42,658 nucleotides of DNA, taken from positions 1 through 42,658 of the forward strand of contig NZ_AKVZ01000035.1 in the NCBI RefSeq assembly GCF_000273745.1, read 5' to 3'. Both the position numbers and the translations under genes were made by a program. Of the stretch, positions 17,223 to 25,464 are shown one piece after another. Below the pieces are notes generated by a model. That model saw only the letters and a program-made list of their open reading frames with translations. It did no database searches and was not told the DNA's origin. The stretch comes from Rickettsia australis str. Phillips (GTDB taxonomy: Bacteria; Pseudomonadota; Alphaproteobacteria; Rickettsiales; Rickettsiaceae). Position 1 is the stretch's first letter, and every line of letters starts with the position of its first letter.

Positions 17223-17372
17223 ACAAAGACATTGTTGCGTGGACCGATAAAACCCACGGGGTCCATAAAAACAATAAAAATACTAATAATTTTAGTATTT
17301 TTAACTGGATCCCGTGGTCAAACCACTGGGATGACAGAGGTGAAACTGATCCTCACAACAATGATAACAACG
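17223..17372. repeat. family B palindromic repeat
   Basis: From ACATTGTTGCGTGGACC through AAACCCACGGGGTCCATAAA, the AT-rich centre AAAATACTAATAATTTTAGT, GGATCCCGTGGTCAAACCAC to ACTGATCCTCACAACAATG. Left half has lost part of the CCCCGTGGCTTGACC arm compared with 41022-41180. It lies between nhaA and the convergent DUF218 gene. Confidence 0.78.
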
Positions 17373-17388
17373 AAGCACAAAGTGGGGA

Positions 17389-17913
17389 TCAGTTTACTAT
17401 ACTCATTAAATAACGATGATAGGATTTTAATAACACATCATATTTTTGTTTGAAAAAAACAGGATATGGTGCTATATAGATAGTATTAGAAGAAGGAATT
17501 TCTTTTTCAAGCTTATTTAGCATAAAAGGCATATTATAATTATATTCTACTAAAACTACTGAAGTAAGATTGTAAGTTACAATAAAATCAACCGCTTTCT
17601 TAATATTATCTTCTTCAGGCGTTATTTTATTCGGAGCAAGTATTACCTGCTGTTCTATAACATTAAATTCCTTTAACAAATTTTTTAATTGCTCTGTAGA
17701 TTCTATACCGATAATAAATAATATAGGTGCATAGCCTGCTTTAAGCAAAGCAATACCGGTTTCAATTTTATGTCCTCCTCCTGCAAATACTATTATTGCA
17801 TTAGTGGTATTACTATTGAACTTATAAGAATTTATTAAATATAAAAAATAACCAAGACCACCAACCCAAAGAGCAAAAATTGCTAAAATTGTGAGTAAAA
17901 ATTTTCTGATCAT
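17389..17913 (-). CDS. DUF218 (YdcF/SanA/ElyC-type) membrane protein
   Basis: 174 residues: an N-terminal membrane helix (about 4-26, [20 protein letters not shown]) and a DUF218 domain with [30 protein letters not shown] and a region rich in conserved acidic residues near [15 protein letters not shown]. Members act in envelope or lipid-carrier metabolism; the exact reaction is not known here. Its start overlaps the end of lipB by four bases, so the two are translationally linked. Confidence 0.8.
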   Translation of the reverse strand: MIRKFLLTILAIFALWVGGLGYFLYLINSYKFNSNTTNAIIVFAGGGHKIETGIALLKAGYAPILFIIGIESTEQLKNLLKEFNVIEQQVILAPNKITPEEDNIKKAVDFIVTYNLTSVVLVEYNYNMPFMLNKLEKEIPSSNTIYIAPYPVFFKQKYDVLLKSYHRYLMSIVN

Positions 17914-18539
17914 TTAAATATTTTATTAAATTCAGTTTGAATAATTTTATCAAATTCAGACATTTCAATATGAATTCCTAACTGATTTAAAGATGTTACT
18001 AAAGAATTTTCAAGTCCACAAGGAATAATCCCTCTAAACTTACTTAAATCTGTTGAAATATTTATAGATACACCGTGATATGTAATCCATTTTCTTACTC
18101 TAACACCTATTGCAGCAATTTTAGCAAATTCATCTTTTCTTACTTTTACCCAAATTCCTACTTTATCTTTAATAATATATGCTTTAATTCCAAAATAATT
18201 TAAGCTATTTACAATCCATGCTTCAAGCATTCTTATATATAGCTTTAAATCTTTGTGTCGATTTGGTGAAGCTAAATTAAGAATTGGATAAATAACACGC
18301 TGACCAGGTCCATGAAAAGTAAATTTACCGCCACGTCCTGTGTAAATTACCGGAATATCACCGTAATTTAATAATTCTTCTTGTTTATAATTAGTACCGG
18401 CTGTATATACTTCTGAATGTTCAACTAAATAAACAATTTCCGGCTCATTATCACTAATTACTTTATTAACGTAATCTTCCATTAATTTCAAAGTAACCCG
18501 ATAATCCATAAGATTCGGTATAGTTATAAATTGTAGCAT
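17910..18539 (-). CDS. lipB: octanoyltransferase LipB
   Basis: Moves octanoate from acyl carrier protein to lipoyl domains, first step of lipoate synthesis. The 209-residue protein has the family signature [20 protein letters not shown], the catalytic lysine region [17 protein letters not shown], and the thioester-forming cysteine in [10 protein letters not shown]. All conserved positions are present. The upstream amidase gene ends 17 bases before its start, so they are likely co-transcribed. Confidence 0.93.
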   Translation of the reverse strand: MLQFITIPNLMDYRVTLKLMEDYVNKVISDNEPEIVYLVEHSEVYTAGTNYKQEELLNYGDIPVIYTGRGGKFTFHGPGQRVIYPILNLASPNRHKDLKLYIRMLEAWIVNSLNYFGIKAYIIKDKVGIWVKVRKDEFAKIAAIGVRVRKWITYHGVSINISTDLSKFRGIIPCGLENSLVTSLNQLGIHIEMSEFDKIIQTEFNKIFK

Positions 18540-18556
18540 ATTATAAATGTGTCATA

Positions 18557-19303
18557 TTAATTACTTAACTCAGATTTATATTTCAATATTAATGCATCTA
18601 AAATTGCTATGGTTTCAGCATCCAAATCGCCGGAAAAATTACTAGGACGAAAATGCATTTGAAACGAAATTATAACATCTTTCATTTTAGAATCTAAAAT
18701 TCCAGTAGCTTCAAGCTTATAGCCGTATGTAATAAATTTTTGCTGAGTTGCTGCAATATCGGTTATGTCGATTTGCGGCAATAGATCGTTAAACACTTGT
18801 TCATCATACCATGCTCCAATATCGTTATCATATAATAGTTTCCAAGGAAATAGTGGACCAGGGTCCTGTTTTCTACCTGGAGCAATATCAGAATGCCCAA
18901 CCACTCTAGTAGGTTTAATATCATATTTAGCGATAATTTGTTTACACAAACTTATGACACTATTAATTTGCCTTTCTGCATAAGGTAGCCAAACTATATT
19001 ATTGTTTTTTGTATTTATTTCAAATGCAGGATTTACGATTTCAATACCGATTGATGTATCATTAATACGCTCATGACCTTGCCAGTAACTTACTCCAGCA
19101 TGCCATGCTCTATCATGCTCTTCTACTAATTGAAATATATGTTCAGGGTTTTCATTGTTTATTAAATAATGGCTACTTAACTTTTCACCGGTTAGAAAAT
19201 CTAAAGACTGCTTAAAACCACACTGTGTATAATGTAGCACTAGGAATTTAATACGTTTATCAAACCCCACAGCTCTATAAGATGTTTTATCGATTACTAT
19301 CAT
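18557..19303 (-). CDS. N-acetylmuramoyl-L-alanine amidase (AmpD/AmiD type)
   Basis: Zinc amidase that cuts the bond between N-acetylmuramic acid and the stem peptide. The 248-residue product has an amidase_2 domain (about 15-165) with zinc ligands in VLHYTQCG, AWHAGVSYW and GHSDIAPGRKQDPGPLF, plus IGIEIVNPAF. A C-terminal peptidoglycan-binding domain (about 180-240) shows TQQKFITYGYKLEATGILDS and MKDVIISFQMHFRP. No signal peptide is seen. A cytoplasmic AmpD-like recycling role or a secreted AmiD-like role are both possible; the binding domain favours the AmiD type. Confidence 0.85.
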   Translation of the reverse strand: MIVIDKTSYRAVGFDKRIKFLVLHYTQCGFKQSLDFLTGEKLSSHYLINNENPEHIFQLVEEHDRAWHAGVSYWQGHERINDTSIGIEIVNPAFEINTKNNNIVWLPYAERQINSVISLCKQIIAKYDIKPTRVVGHSDIAPGRKQDPGPLFPWKLLYDNDIGAWYDEQVFNDLLPQIDITDIAATQQKFITYGYKLEATGILDSKMKDVIISFQMHFRPSNFSGDLDAETIAILDALILKYKSELSN

Positions 19304-19353
19304 AGTTTAAAGGATGTTAAGCTTAGTTAAAACTGCTTTATTGCATGGCTCTT

Positions 19354-19474
19354 ATGTCATTCCTAGCTAGAAGCAGGAATCCAGCATAAAGCAAGATAAC
19401 CTAAGCTTTTAATTTCAAAAATTTGCTGTATTTATATTTTTTTCTAGATTCCTGCTTCTAGCTAGGAATGACAT
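19354..19474. repeat. family C palindromic repeat, copy 1
   Basis: Perfect 28-bp inverted arms (19354-19381 and 19447-19474) starting ATGTCATTCCTAGCTAGAAG enclose an AT-rich centre. Its centre, AAGCTTTTAATTTCAAAAAT, matches the reverse complement of the second copy at 19627-19745. Confidence 0.88.
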
Positions 19475-19508
19475 AAACCGATCCCTGGTATAACAAGAAA
19501 AATTTTGA

Positions 19509-19583
19509 TGGTGCCGGATATCGGATTTGAACTGATGACCTACCGCTTACAAGGCGGTTGCTCTACCACTGAGCTAATCCGGC
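19509..19583 (-). tRNA. tRNA-Thr (UGU anticodon)
   Basis: Acceptor GCCGGAT pairs with ATCCGGC, then discriminator A and encoded CCA. D-arm GCTCAGTGGTAGAGC; anticodon stem ACCGC/GCGGT with loop CTTGTAA gives anticodon UGU. The T-arm ATCAG-TTCAAAT-CCGAT has one A-C mismatch in the stem. Otherwise a normal class I tRNA. Confidence 0.95.
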
Positions 19584-19594
19584 ATATTAATATG

Positions 19595-19600
19595 ATTATA
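19595..19600 (-). promoter_or_regulatory. candidate -10 box of tRNA-Thr
   Basis: A consensus TATAAT on the minus strand ends 12 bases before the tRNA 5' end. No convincing -35 box was found at standard spacing; the upstream DNA soon enters the second family C repeat. Confidence 0.4.
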
Positions 19601-19626
19601 GAGAAAAGATATGTGTAAAAATGCTC

Positions 19627-19745
19627 TGATGTCATTCCCGTGAAAGCAGGAATCCAAAAAAGCTATAAATATAGCAAATTTTGAAATTAAAAGCTTGATT
19701 TATCTCGCTTTACCCTAGATTCCTGCTTTCACGGGAATGACATCA
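19627..19745. repeat. family C palindromic repeat, copy 2 (inverted)
   Basis: Perfect 28-bp inverted arms (19627-19654 and 19718-19745) beginning GATGTCATTCCCGTGAAAGC. The centre TTTTGAAATTAAAAGCTTGA is the reverse complement of the centre of copy 1, so the two copies face each other across tRNA-Thr. Confidence 0.88.
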
Positions 19746-19793
19746 AGCAGGTTTTCAATCCGCATAACATACAAGGCATCATGTAGCAATAAA

Positions 19794-20129
19794 CTAAGCT
19801 TCTTTAACCTCCTTTTTACTTGGTCTAGCTTTGCGGTTTTTTGCTTTAACTTCCATTTCTTTTTTAACTTTCTCAGGAAGAGTAACACCAGCTTGCTCAA
19901 TAAATTTTGCGACTCGTTCAGTTGGTTTAGCACCGGTGCCAAGCCAATATTCTATACGATCTTTTTTTAAAACCACACGCTCACTATTATCTGAAGCAAG
20001 CATTGGATTATAAGTTCCGACTTTTTCTAAAAAATCACCGTCACGAGGTGCTGTTGCGTTAGCTACTACTACACGGTAAAAAGGACGCTTTTTAGCACCG
20101 CCTCTAGCTAAACGAATTTTTACTGCCAT
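19794..20129 (-). CDS. rpsP: 30S ribosomal protein S16
   Basis: Small-subunit assembly protein. The 111-residue product starts [20 protein letters not shown] and has [40 protein letters not shown], all typical for S16; the lysine-rich tail (about 85-111) is a common rickettsial extension. It lies 13 bases downstream of rpmG in the same direction. The usual rimM-trmD neighbours are not here. Confidence 0.96.
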   Translation of the reverse strand: MAVKIRLARGGAKKRPFYRVVVANATAPRDGDFLEKVGTYNPMLASDNSERVVLKKDRIEYWLGTGAKPTERVAKFIEQAGVTLPEKVKKEMEVKAKNRKARPSKKEVKEA

Positions 20130-20142
20130 ATATTACTTACAA

Positions 20143-20313
20143 TTACTTTATTTTTTCTTCTTTAAAAAAAACATGTTTTCTAACTACTTTATCATACTTA
20201 CGAAAAGAAAGCTTCTCGGTTTGGGTTTTCGGATTACGTTTTTTTACCCAAAAAACACCTGTGCCGGCAGTACTTACTAGCCTTACCAAAACATTTTTAT
20301 TTTTCTTTGCCAT
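20143..20313 (-). CDS. rpmG: 50S ribosomal protein L33
   Basis: 56 residues beginning [20 protein letters not shown], then [20 protein letters not shown] and [16 protein letters not shown]. This is the cysteine-free form of L33. The gene starts at the CAT complement at 20311-20313 and is followed directly by rpsP. The 180 bases upstream hold a perfect hairpin (20430-20461). Confidence 0.95.
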   Translation of the reverse strand: MAKKNKNVLVRLVSTAGTGVFWVKKRNPKTQTEKLSFRKYDKVVRKHVFFKEEKIK

Positions 20314-20429
20314 TAGCTGACACCTTAAATCAAGATATTATTTTATTATTACTTAAGGAAAGTAGAATAAAACAAAATTGAAAAATAGTCAAGTAAAATG
20401 AAATAATTTAACCTGCATTACCTAAAATT

Positions 20430-20461
20430 ATGTCATTCCCGCTTTCGCGGGAATGACATAA
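20430..20461. terminator. perfect hairpin between mutL end and rpmG
   Basis: Fourteen-bp perfect stem TATGTCATTCCCGC / GCGGGAATGACATA with a TTTC loop, 33 bases after the mutL stop. It has the arms of the family C-type repeat with no centre, so it is a minimal repeat unit that may act as a terminator for mutL. No strong U-tract follows. Confidence 0.55.
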
Positions 20462-20494
20462 AAACGTTACGCTCCCCCTAGCAATACCTATTCA

Positions 20495-22324
20495 CTACCG
20501 TCCAAACAAGCGTTCGATATCCTTAAGCTTTAACTCAATATAAGTAGGTCTGCCGTGATTACATTGACCTGAAAACGGCGTATTTTCCATTTGACGCAGT
20601 AAAGCATTCATTTCATCTGTCGATAATTTTCGTCCTGCTCTAATAGAGTAATGACAGGCATAAGTTTCCGTCACATGCTCTATTAACTCCGTCAAAGCTA
20701 TATTCTCACCGAAATCCGATAAATGATCAGCGAGATCCTGAATTAGCTTTTGTACGTTTACATCTCCAAGGATATTTGGAATTTCAGTCACTATAATAGA
20801 TTTCTCCCCGAATTTTTCTAGAGTTAAACCAAGTTTATATAGTTTTTCTCTATTTTCATATAAACAATCTGCTTTTCTTTCATTTGGCAGTTCTACTATC
20901 TCAGGAATAAGCAAACGCTGTTTTATTAACTCTTCCGTTTTAAGGTAATCTTTTATTTTTTCATATCCTAAACGTTCATGTGCTGCGTGCTGGTCGGTAA
21001 TTACTATACTATCTTCGGTTTGTGAAATAATGTAAGTAGTATGAAGTTGTGCTTTAGCTGCACCAAGTTTATATTGTTTATGGGCTTGCTGCTCATGTTC
21101 TATACGTCTTTCTACTTCTTGTTCTATTTTAGCGTGCGGTAATGTATCGATTAGTTTTTGACAAGCAGTATTTGGCGTAGATTTAAAACTAGGCGACATA
21201 GCATGTCTATAATCTGTCGGTTTACTATTCACGCTTACAGCTTTACTTACTGAAGGTTGTTTGTTAACTAAATGATTTTTAAATAACTGAAGAGCATCAG
21301 AGGCGATAGTAGTAGAAGTAACATGGCTTGTATTTGTTAAAGCATTTTTAATCGCTTCTATTAATAAGTTTCGTACATAATTCGGATCATGAAATCTAAC
21401 CTCTGCTTTTGCCGGATGTACGTTAACGTCAACAAGATGCGGATCGATTTGTAAGAATATAGCACATAGCGGATAACGATCACGAGCTAAATAATCCTGA
21501 TATGCTACCCTTAAAGCTACTTGTAGTAACTTATCTTTTACCGGTCTATTATTGATAAATAAAAACTGATCTTCACTTGAAGCTCTATTATATGTCGGGA
21601 TACTAGTATAACCGCAAATAGAGAAATCAGGAGTTTTGAAATCTATATAAGCAGCATTTTTTATAAAATCATCACCTATTACATCAATTATACGCTGTTT
21701 TAGGTTAGTTTCTGCATCTTTATTTTGTCCTTTAAACTTTAACAGATTTCTGTCATCATGCGTTAAGCTAAAAAAAATTTCAGGATGTGCTAGAGCGATT
21801 TTTTTAACCACGTCTACTGTTGCTACAAGCTCAGTTTTGTCAGCCCTAAGAAATTTTAAACGTGCAGGTGTTGCGAAAAATAAATCACGTATCTCTATTT
21901 TAGTACCTTCATTATGAACAGAAATAGTAACTTGTTTTTCATTGCCACCGATTAACTTAATCTGAAATGCTTTGTCAGCCCCTTGTTTCTTAGAAGTAAT
22001 TAGCATTTTGCTAATGGCAGCAATAGACGGCAGTGCTTCACCTCTAAAACCGAAAGTATGAATATTTAGGAAATCGCTTTCATCAAGCTTAGAAGTTGTG
22101 TGACGTTCAACGGCAATTTCTAATTCCTTATCAGTCATACCAATACCGTCATCGGAAATAATGATTAGATTTTTACCGGCACGTTCTAAAATAATATCTA
22201 TTTTGGTACTACCAGCATCAACAGCATTTTCAACTAATTCCTTTACTACCGATGCGGGTCTTTCTATAACCTCACCGGCAGCAATTCGGTTGATAGTATT
22301 TTCTGAAAGAAATTTGATAGTCAT
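20495..22324 (-). CDS. mutL: DNA mismatch repair protein MutL
   Basis: ATPase and mediator of mismatch repair, 609 residues. The N-terminal GHKL ATPase has ELVENAVDAGSTKIDI, SDDGIGM, GFRGEALPSIAAIS and the transducer domain to about 330. A variable linker (about 335-420) follows. The C-terminal domain holds the metal-binding endonuclease motif DQHAAHERLGYE (DQHA-x2-E-x4-E) and, near the end, SGQCNHGRPTYIEL. This suggests a nicking MutL, as in bacteria lacking MutH. Start MTIKFLSENTINRIAAGEVI is the family start. It overlaps the zinc-finger gene by 4 bases (ATGA). Confidence 0.96.
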   Translation of the reverse strand: MTIKFLSENTINRIAAGEVIERPASVVKELVENAVDAGSTKIDIILERAGKNLIIISDDGIGMTDKELEIAVERHTTSKLDESDFLNIHTFGFRGEALPSIAAISKMLITSKKQGADKAFQIKLIGGNEKQVTISVHNEGTKIEIRDLFFATPARLKFLRADKTELVATVDVVKKIALAHPEIFFSLTHDDRNLLKFKGQNKDAETNLKQRIIDVIGDDFIKNAAYIDFKTPDFSICGYTSIPTYNRASSEDQFLFINNRPVKDKLLQVALRVAYQDYLARDRYPLCAIFLQIDPHLVDVNVHPAKAEVRFHDPNYVRNLLIEAIKNALTNTSHVTSTTIASDALQLFKNHLVNKQPSVSKAVSVNSKPTDYRHAMSPSFKSTPNTACQKLIDTLPHAKIEQEVERRIEHEQQAHKQYKLGAAKAQLHTTYIISQTEDSIVITDQHAAHERLGYEKIKDYLKTEELIKQRLLIPEIVELPNERKADCLYENREKLYKLGLTLEKFGEKSIIVTEIPNILGDVNVQKLIQDLADHLSDFGENIALTELIEHVTETYACHYSIRAGRKLSTDEMNALLRQMENTPFSGQCNHGRPTYIELKLKDIERLFGR

Positions 22325-22473
22325 TTTGTTACTAATTTAAATTTTTTACTACAATATGGGCAGATAACTTCCTTTTTTTTATTATCTATCTCTAAATAAA
22401 CTTTTGGATGATCATATGGAGGTTCTTTGCCCTGGCAAGATACAGATACATCAACGCTATTAACAATTTCCAT
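22321..22473 (-). CDS. zf-CHCC zinc-finger protein (50 residues)
   Basis: Small protein MEIVNSVDVSVSCQGKEPPY followed by DHPKVYLEIDNKKKEVICPY and CSKKF. The C-x(7)-H (C13, H22) then CPYC pattern is that of the zf-CHCC family, related to the zinc-binding end of mitochondrial complex I subunit NDUFS6. A role in complex I assembly is inferred from the family only. The TGA stop overlaps the mutL ATG, so the two genes are translationally coupled. Confidence 0.85.
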   Translation of the reverse strand: MEIVNSVDVSVSCQGKEPPYDHPKVYLEIDNKKKEVICPYCSKKFKLVTK

Positions 22474-22581
22474 AGATTTATACATTATTTCTTTAAGTAA
22501 AATCTAATATAAGTTACTTTTAAATAAAAGACAAATATTACTTGATTAACTATGTCATACCGTGGTTTGTACCGGCTAAAT

Positions 22582-22684
22582 CGTCATTGCGAGCAGCCGT
22601 AGGTTGCGTGGCAATCTTATGAAATAAATAACAAAACTCCTGAGATTGCTTCGTCAATTGCTACGCAATTTCCTCGCAATGATG
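22582..22684. repeat. family D palindromic repeat
   Basis: From CGTCATTGCGAGCAGCCGTA to CAATTTCCTCGCAATGATG, with the inner inverted pair GGCAATCTTATG / CTGAGATTGCTT. It lies just upstream of the bdhA remnant; the rest of the 22474-22727 gap shows a partial GTCATACCGTGGTTTGTACC arm and nothing else. Confidence 0.75.
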
Positions 22685-22727
22685 GTTTAGCTTACAAGTC
22701 ACAGAATGACACACGACAGGAGGTAAA

Positions 22728-23507
22728 ATGAAAGACAAAGTAGCAGTTATTACCGGTTCTACTAGCGGTATCGGGCTTGAGATAGCAAAACATTTTGCAA
22801 CACTTGAGTCTAAAATAGTTATTAATGGTTTTGCAAAAAAAGATGAAGTAGCCACAATTTTAGCGGAATTGAAAGAACTTGGTACAAGTAGGGTATTTTA
22901 TCAAGGAATAAATTTGGTAAAACCTGAAGAAATACGTTCTATGTTTAAGAAAATAATAAAAGAATTCGGTAAAATAGACATATTAGTAAATAATGCAGGT
23001 ATTCAGCATGTTGCTCCTATCGATGAATTTCCTGAAGATAAATGAGAGCAAATTTTGCGTATAGATTTAATAGCATCTTTCTATACTACAAAATATGCAA
23101 TACCGATTATGAAAAAAAACGGCTTCGGACGAATTGTTAACATTGCTTCCGCTCATGCATATGTCGCATCACCTTTTAAGTCGGCATATGTAGCAGCAAA
23201 GCATGGTATCCTTGGGCTTACCAAAACCGTTGCTTTAGAAGTAGCTGAGAATAATATTATAGTTAATAATATCTATCCCGGTTATGTCAACACACCGCTC
23301 GTGCAGAATCAAATAGCAGATACTGCTAAAGCTAGACATATCAGTGAAGAATCAGCGTTAAGGGATGTAATCCTTAAATCTCAAGCTACGAAAAAATTTG
23401 TAGAAGCTGATGAAATAGCAAACTTAGTAATATTCTTATGTGATGAAAAAGCATCATCAATAACAGGTAGTGGACGACTGGACGGCACAGTAGTTTTTAA
23501 TTCTTAA
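22728..23507 (+). pseudogene. bdhA: 3-hydroxybutyrate dehydrogenase, nonsense mutated
   Basis: Short-chain dehydrogenase that oxidises (R)-3-hydroxybutyrate to acetoacetate. The cofactor motif is in AVITGSTSGIGLEIAKHF, then DILVNNAGIQHVAPIDEFPE, the active site SAHAYVASPFKSAYVAAKHG (Y-x3-K), and the family end TGSGRLDGT. At 23043 a single TGA interrupts ...PEDK-stop-EQILRIDLIASFYTTKY in the same frame, where tryptophan TGG is expected. Both halves are otherwise undamaged, so the stop is recent or could be read through. A strong Shine-Dalgarno AGGAGGT (22718-22724) precedes the ATG. Confidence 0.9.
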
Positions 23508-23510
23508 TAT

Positions 23511-23538
23511 TTGTTAGTTATTGAGAAATAACTAACAA
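23511..23538. terminator. hairpin after bdhA
   Basis: Perfect 12-bp stem TTGTTAGTTATT / AATAACTAACAA with loop GAGA, three bases after the bdhA stop. AT-rich and without a T-tract, so termination is only possible, not shown. Confidence 0.45.
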
Positions 23539-23612
23539 TAAAAACTTCTTACAAAAATTTAATTTACTCCTTTACACTTGAAATAAATCAAAATTTATTC
23601 AAGGAGGAATTT

Positions 23613-24388
23613 ATGCCAAAAAAAACATCTACATTATTCAAACTGAAGAAATTACATAGAGTAAAAAATACCAAATTAATTCATTTTAAAGATGAATTGG
23701 GTAGACCCATAGATGGACAGTTAGTTATAGGATAAGTTAAAGAGGTAAAAGAAAAAGACTTTTCTAGACCCATAGAAGTTGAGGTAAAACGTAATTTGGG
23801 TAAGTTTAAAAAAGCTCTAGCTTATCTTGAAATTATTAAAAATACTAAAAAAGTTATTAAAGAAGAAAAATATACGGAAAAAGTAGTAAGCAAAGAAGAG
23901 AAAATTATAGGTACCTATGAATTAGGCAATTTTACTAATGATAATAATTCCATAGAAAATTTTTTAAACAACTTAGATTTCCATGAAGAAAAACTTTACG
24001 CATATGATCTTAATGGTACAAAAATTGGAGAGGTAGGTGATTTTGGAAAAGTAGTATTAGATGAGAATATTAAGCTTGATGAAACTATTCTTCAAAAAAA
24101 TGGTAAATTCTTAGATTTGAAGGCAAAGCTTTACAAAATCAAAATCAGTTTATACAAAAAAGTAGCGGAGTTTACCATTTAAGCACTTCTACAGACATAA
24201 AATATTTTGATAAAGATGAAGATATTAATACTTCAATAGGTGTTACGAATCTTAACACGAAGCCCGTAAAAAGTGCTCTTAAAGGTAACAGAGGAGCTGC
24301 AAAAATAGGAGAAAAATTACAAAAACAACAAGAAGAACAGAAATTTACGGGAATTAAAAACCCAAAGGTGCTAAACTTACAAAAGTAG
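23613..24388 (+). pseudogene. hypothetical protein, broken by a stop and a frameshift
   Basis: Not recognised. A very strong Shine-Dalgarno AAGGAGG (23601-23607) precedes MPKKTSTLFKLKKLHRVKNT. A TAA about 40 codons in is followed in the same frame by VKEVKEKDFSRPIEVEVKRN and on to KFLDLKAKLYK and a stop at 24182. A frame change near 24120 lets the text go on as ALQNQNQFIQKSSGVYHLST, STDIKYFDKDEDINTSIG and GAAKIGEKLQKQQEEQKFTG to a stop at 24388. Lysine-rich, hydrophilic, with no membrane segment. Probably about 258 residues originally. Function unknown. Confidence 0.6.
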
Positions 24389-24433
24389 GAATTCCGGTAG
24401 TTCACACTAGATGATAACTAAATTATAAGTGCT

Positions 24434-24490
24434 TGACCATTATAACGTATATATTATATGACCAAATTAATATGCACGTTATAATAGTCA
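24434..24490. promoter_or_regulatory. 15-base inverted repeat upstream of the ATPase remnant
   Basis: TGACCATTATAACGT (24434-24448) and ACGTTATAATAGTCA (24476-24490) pair at 14 of 15 positions, around a 27-base AT-rich spacer. It could be an operator, a transposon-like remnant or a terminator. The 24389-24540 stretch shows nothing else. Confidence 0.5.
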
Positions 24491-24540
24491 TAATAAATAT
24501 ATGAAAAGGATTTTATGATGTTTATGGAGAACAAGCTCAC

Positions 24541-25395
24541 ATGCAGCTCAAAACTTGGAGTATATAAAAAAGGTGGTGATAGTATGATGGAAAGATATTT
24601 TCCATATCGTATGCACTCTTACACTAGCTGAAGTAATAGAAAATTTTATATAGTCTAACCAAAAAAATATCTGAAGAACAATTTGAATCCTTATTTAAAT
24701 TTGGTGGTTTTCCTGATCCTTATCCTAAGAATTTTTCTACATTTTGGCATATATGGAAGAAAAGTAAAAATACTCAGCTTTTTAAAGAAGATATTAGAGA
24801 GTTAACACAAATACAAGGATTATCTGAAATGGAAGTCTTAGGAAGCTTTTTGATTTCCTATATAGGAGGATAAGCATCTTATAGCTCTCTTGCAAATAAA
24901 ATTAAAGTATCGATTCCAACCATTACAAGATGGCTTGAGTCATTTGAGTCGTTTTTTATAGTTATCGTATTCATCCATGGTCAAATAATATTCCTAGAAG
25001 TTTAATAAAAGAGCCAAAAATATATCTATTGGACTGGTCGCTTATAGAAGATATAGGAGCAAGATATGAAAATTTTATTGCAAATCATTTATTAAAATTC
25101 TGTCATTTTTGGAGTGATTTAGGCTTTGGTGAATATGAATTATATTTTATTAGAGATAAACAAAAGAAAGAAGTAGATTTTTTAGTAAAAAAATAACAAA
25201 CCATGTATGTTAGTTGAAGCTAAAACTTCTTCAAATCAAGAATTAAACTCAAATTTAAAATATTTTCAAGAACTTTTAAATTGCCATTTTGCCTTTCAAG
25301 TAGTACTTAACATGGAATATAAGGAAATTGATTGCTTCAGTTATAATTATCCTGTAATAGTTCCTGCCAAAACTTTCTTATCCCAATTAGTGTAA
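24541..25395 (+). pseudogene. AAA-family ATPase with DUF4143 domain, decayed and 5'-truncated
   Basis: C-terminal two thirds of a DUF4143-type ATPase, common in Rickettsia. The remains read SSKLGVYKKGGDSMMERYFP (YRMH), then after a frame change KISEEQFESLFKFGGFPDPY and FKEDIRELTQIQGLSEMEVL. A stop follows FLISYIGG, then ASYSSLANKIKVSIPTITRW, IKEPKIYLLDWSLIEDIGAR, RDKQKKEVDFLVKK, a further stop, and MLVEAKTSSNQELNSNLKYF to 25395. The N-terminal P-loop domain is missing entirely. At least four disruptions; non-functional. Confidence 0.88.
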
Positions 25396-25464
25396 ACTTT
25401 ACACTTTATAAATGATGTAACTTGTCTATAATAACTAATTAGTAATTAAGTTATTTAAAGCTCG

